This document shows positions 6,064-6,064 of a DNA stretch of 6,064 nucleotides, piece by piece. Source of the DNA: Ignavibacteria bacterium UBA6906. GTDB taxonomy: Bacteria; Bacteroidota; Ignavibacteria; UBA10030; UBA6906. Positions within the stretch are counted from its first letter, which is position 1. Every line of letters begins with the position of its first letter. The stretch is taken from contig DKBG01000112.1 of the NCBI GenBank assembly GCA_002451155.1, forward strand, positions 1-6,064, read 5' to 3'. A model generated the notes under the pieces. The model was not told where the DNA came from, searched no databases, and worked only from the letters and a program-made list of their open reading frames with translations. Both the position numbers and the translations under genes were made by a program.

Positions 6064-6064
6064 T

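Overview
The window holds two divergent, tightly packed gene groups and the tail of a possible third gene. I see no CRISPR array, tRNA, rRNA, insertion sequence or phage gene. The DNA is moderately GC-rich. The plus-strand group encodes a lipoprotein and two proteins that look like outer-membrane beta-barrels, so the source is a diderm (Gram-negative) bacterium. The style (beta-barrels with weak Shine-Dalgarno signals, a lipoprotein phosphodiesterase, a sugar cassette of ROK kinase, MFS permease and SIS protein) would fit an environmental lineage of the Bacteroidota/Ignavibacteria or Acidobacteriota kind. That placement is a guess; no marker gene here settles it.

Layout: bases 1-72 could be the last codons of a plus-strand gene entering from the left. 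A 49-base gap with inverted repeats follows. The minus strand from 3090 down to 122 carries a three-gene operon, in transcription order a ROK-family sugar kinase, an MFS sugar permease and a SIS-domain (UPF0309-like) phosphosugar-binding protein. The kinase stop and permease start overlap by 4 bases (ATGA). The permease and SIS genes are 21 bases apart, with a good ribosome binding site in the gap. A likely reading is that the permease brings a sugar into the cytoplasm, the kinase phosphorylates it and the SIS protein binds or converts the sugar phosphate. The sugar cannot be named from the sequence; an amino sugar or its derivative is one possibility.

Bases 3091-3433 are the divergent control region. 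It holds a candidate sigma-70-type promoter on each strand, a 13-base palindrome between them, and an uninterrupted minus-strand frame of doubtful reality that ends one base before the kinase ATG.

The plus strand from 3434 to 6013 carries a second three-gene operon: a secreted beta-barrel-like protein, a glycerophosphodiester phosphodiesterase (GDPD) with a lipoprotein signal and an unassigned N-terminal domain, and a second small beta-barrel-like protein. The genes overlap by 4 and 11 bases, so they are probably translationally coupled. This outer-membrane protein / lipoprotein GDPD / outer-membrane protein arrangement is the most interesting item here: it could be a small envelope module handling glycerophosphodiesters or phospholipid headgroups. 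That role is inferred from gene order and the GDPD domain only. Otherwise the window looks like ordinary metabolic and envelope genes, and nothing in it clearly shows a wholly new type of system.
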